Below are positions 47,818 through 47,918 of a DNA stretch of 47,918 bases, piece after piece (position 1 is the first letter of the stretch; each line of letters opens with the position of its first letter). The DNA is from a virus, in the IMG/VR virus record IMGVR_UViG_3300046820_002247, positions 1 through 47,918 of that record; one strand, written 5' to 3'. The translations under genes and the position numbers were made by a program. Under the pieces are notes generated by a model, which was not told where the DNA came from, did no database searches, and saw nothing but the letters and a program-made list of their open reading frames with translations.

Positions 47818-47825
47818 CATAAATA
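47818..47825 (-). promoter_or_regulatory. Variant late-promoter-like box before the tail tube gene
   Basis: The coding strand reads TATTTATG, one mismatch from TATTTATA, ending 32 nt before ATG 47785. The rest of 47786-47918 is AT-rich and holds no coding frame or other feature that I can support. Confidence 0.4.
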
Positions 47826-47918
47826 TATCCAAATGGAAAATATTTTTATTGACTTTCTGAATTTAATTTATTATCATTATAATCCAGTCTAGTTTATTTA
47901 ATTATAGTTTATTTTACT

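Noticed and set aside
47786-47918. End of an upstream gene such as the tail sheath
   Set aside because: The stretch is AT-rich with stops in all minus-strand frames, so any sheath gene lies beyond the window.

Overview
The window is a stretch of the genome of a large T4-like contractile-tailed phage (myovirus) that probably infects a Bacteroidota (Flavobacteriia-like) host. The T4-like assignment rests on a recognisable set: tail tube gp19, gp26/PF12322-type protein, tape measure, gp53/LysM-like wedge protein, gp25, gp6/baseplate-J, UvsX recombinase, gp32-like SSB, RNase H/FEN nuclease, gp41/DnaB helicase and class I ribonucleotide reductase. The host guess rests on SprB-type repeats (a Bacteroidota gliding-adhesin module) in a tail protein, a TTTG-N20-TAnnTTT-type promoter before the SSB gene, AT-rich leaders without Shine-Dalgarno sequences, and Bacteroidota-style PKD, carboxypeptidase-regulatory and PT-repeat modules. 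The host is inferred, not proven. The DNA is strongly AT-rich and stops include TAA and TGA in the standard code.

Every supported gene is on the minus strand, so transcription runs from high to low coordinates. From upstream to downstream: (i) 47.8-44.5 kb holds tail tube, gp26-like protein, a small overlapping chaperone-like ORF (46320-46499) and the tape measure. (ii) 44.4-31.1 kb holds two giant baseplate proteins (1683 and 2569 aa) flanking a gp53-like protein, then two small proteins. (iii) 30.3-21.9 kb is a compact replication and nucleotide block: SSB, a 98-aa protein, UvsX, RNase H, a 141-aa protein, gp41 helicase, NrdB, NrdA. (iv) 21.8-10.4 kb holds gp25, gp6, a 1776-aa protein with a hydrophobic membrane-like core and three smaller tail proteins. 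(v) 10.4-1 kb is a distal tail/adhesin cassette: a 302-aa protein, a gpI-like 995-aa protein, SprB-repeat, PT-repeat and collagen-like proteins. The last runs off the left edge.

The genes form units joined by TAATG stop-start overlaps or short gaps. Terminator-like hairpins lie at 21.8, 30.4, 46.3 and 47.2 kb, and three of them run directly into the next promoter-like element. An octamer, TATTTATA on the coding strand, lies about 14-30 nt before six structural genes, with one-mismatch versions before two more. It is a candidate late promoter. It is the reverse complement of the T4 late-promoter box, so it is not simply the T4 element.

Points most worth following up: the overlapping +1-frame ORF next to the tape measure (G/GT-like tail chaperone architecture), the late-promoter motif, the 1776-aa tail protein with several membrane-type helices, and the set of host-surface-like modules in the tail (SprB, PKD, TIG, OmpA-like, collagen-like). 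No tRNA, CRISPR array, insertion sequence or integrase was seen, and no gap without genes exceeds 300 bases.
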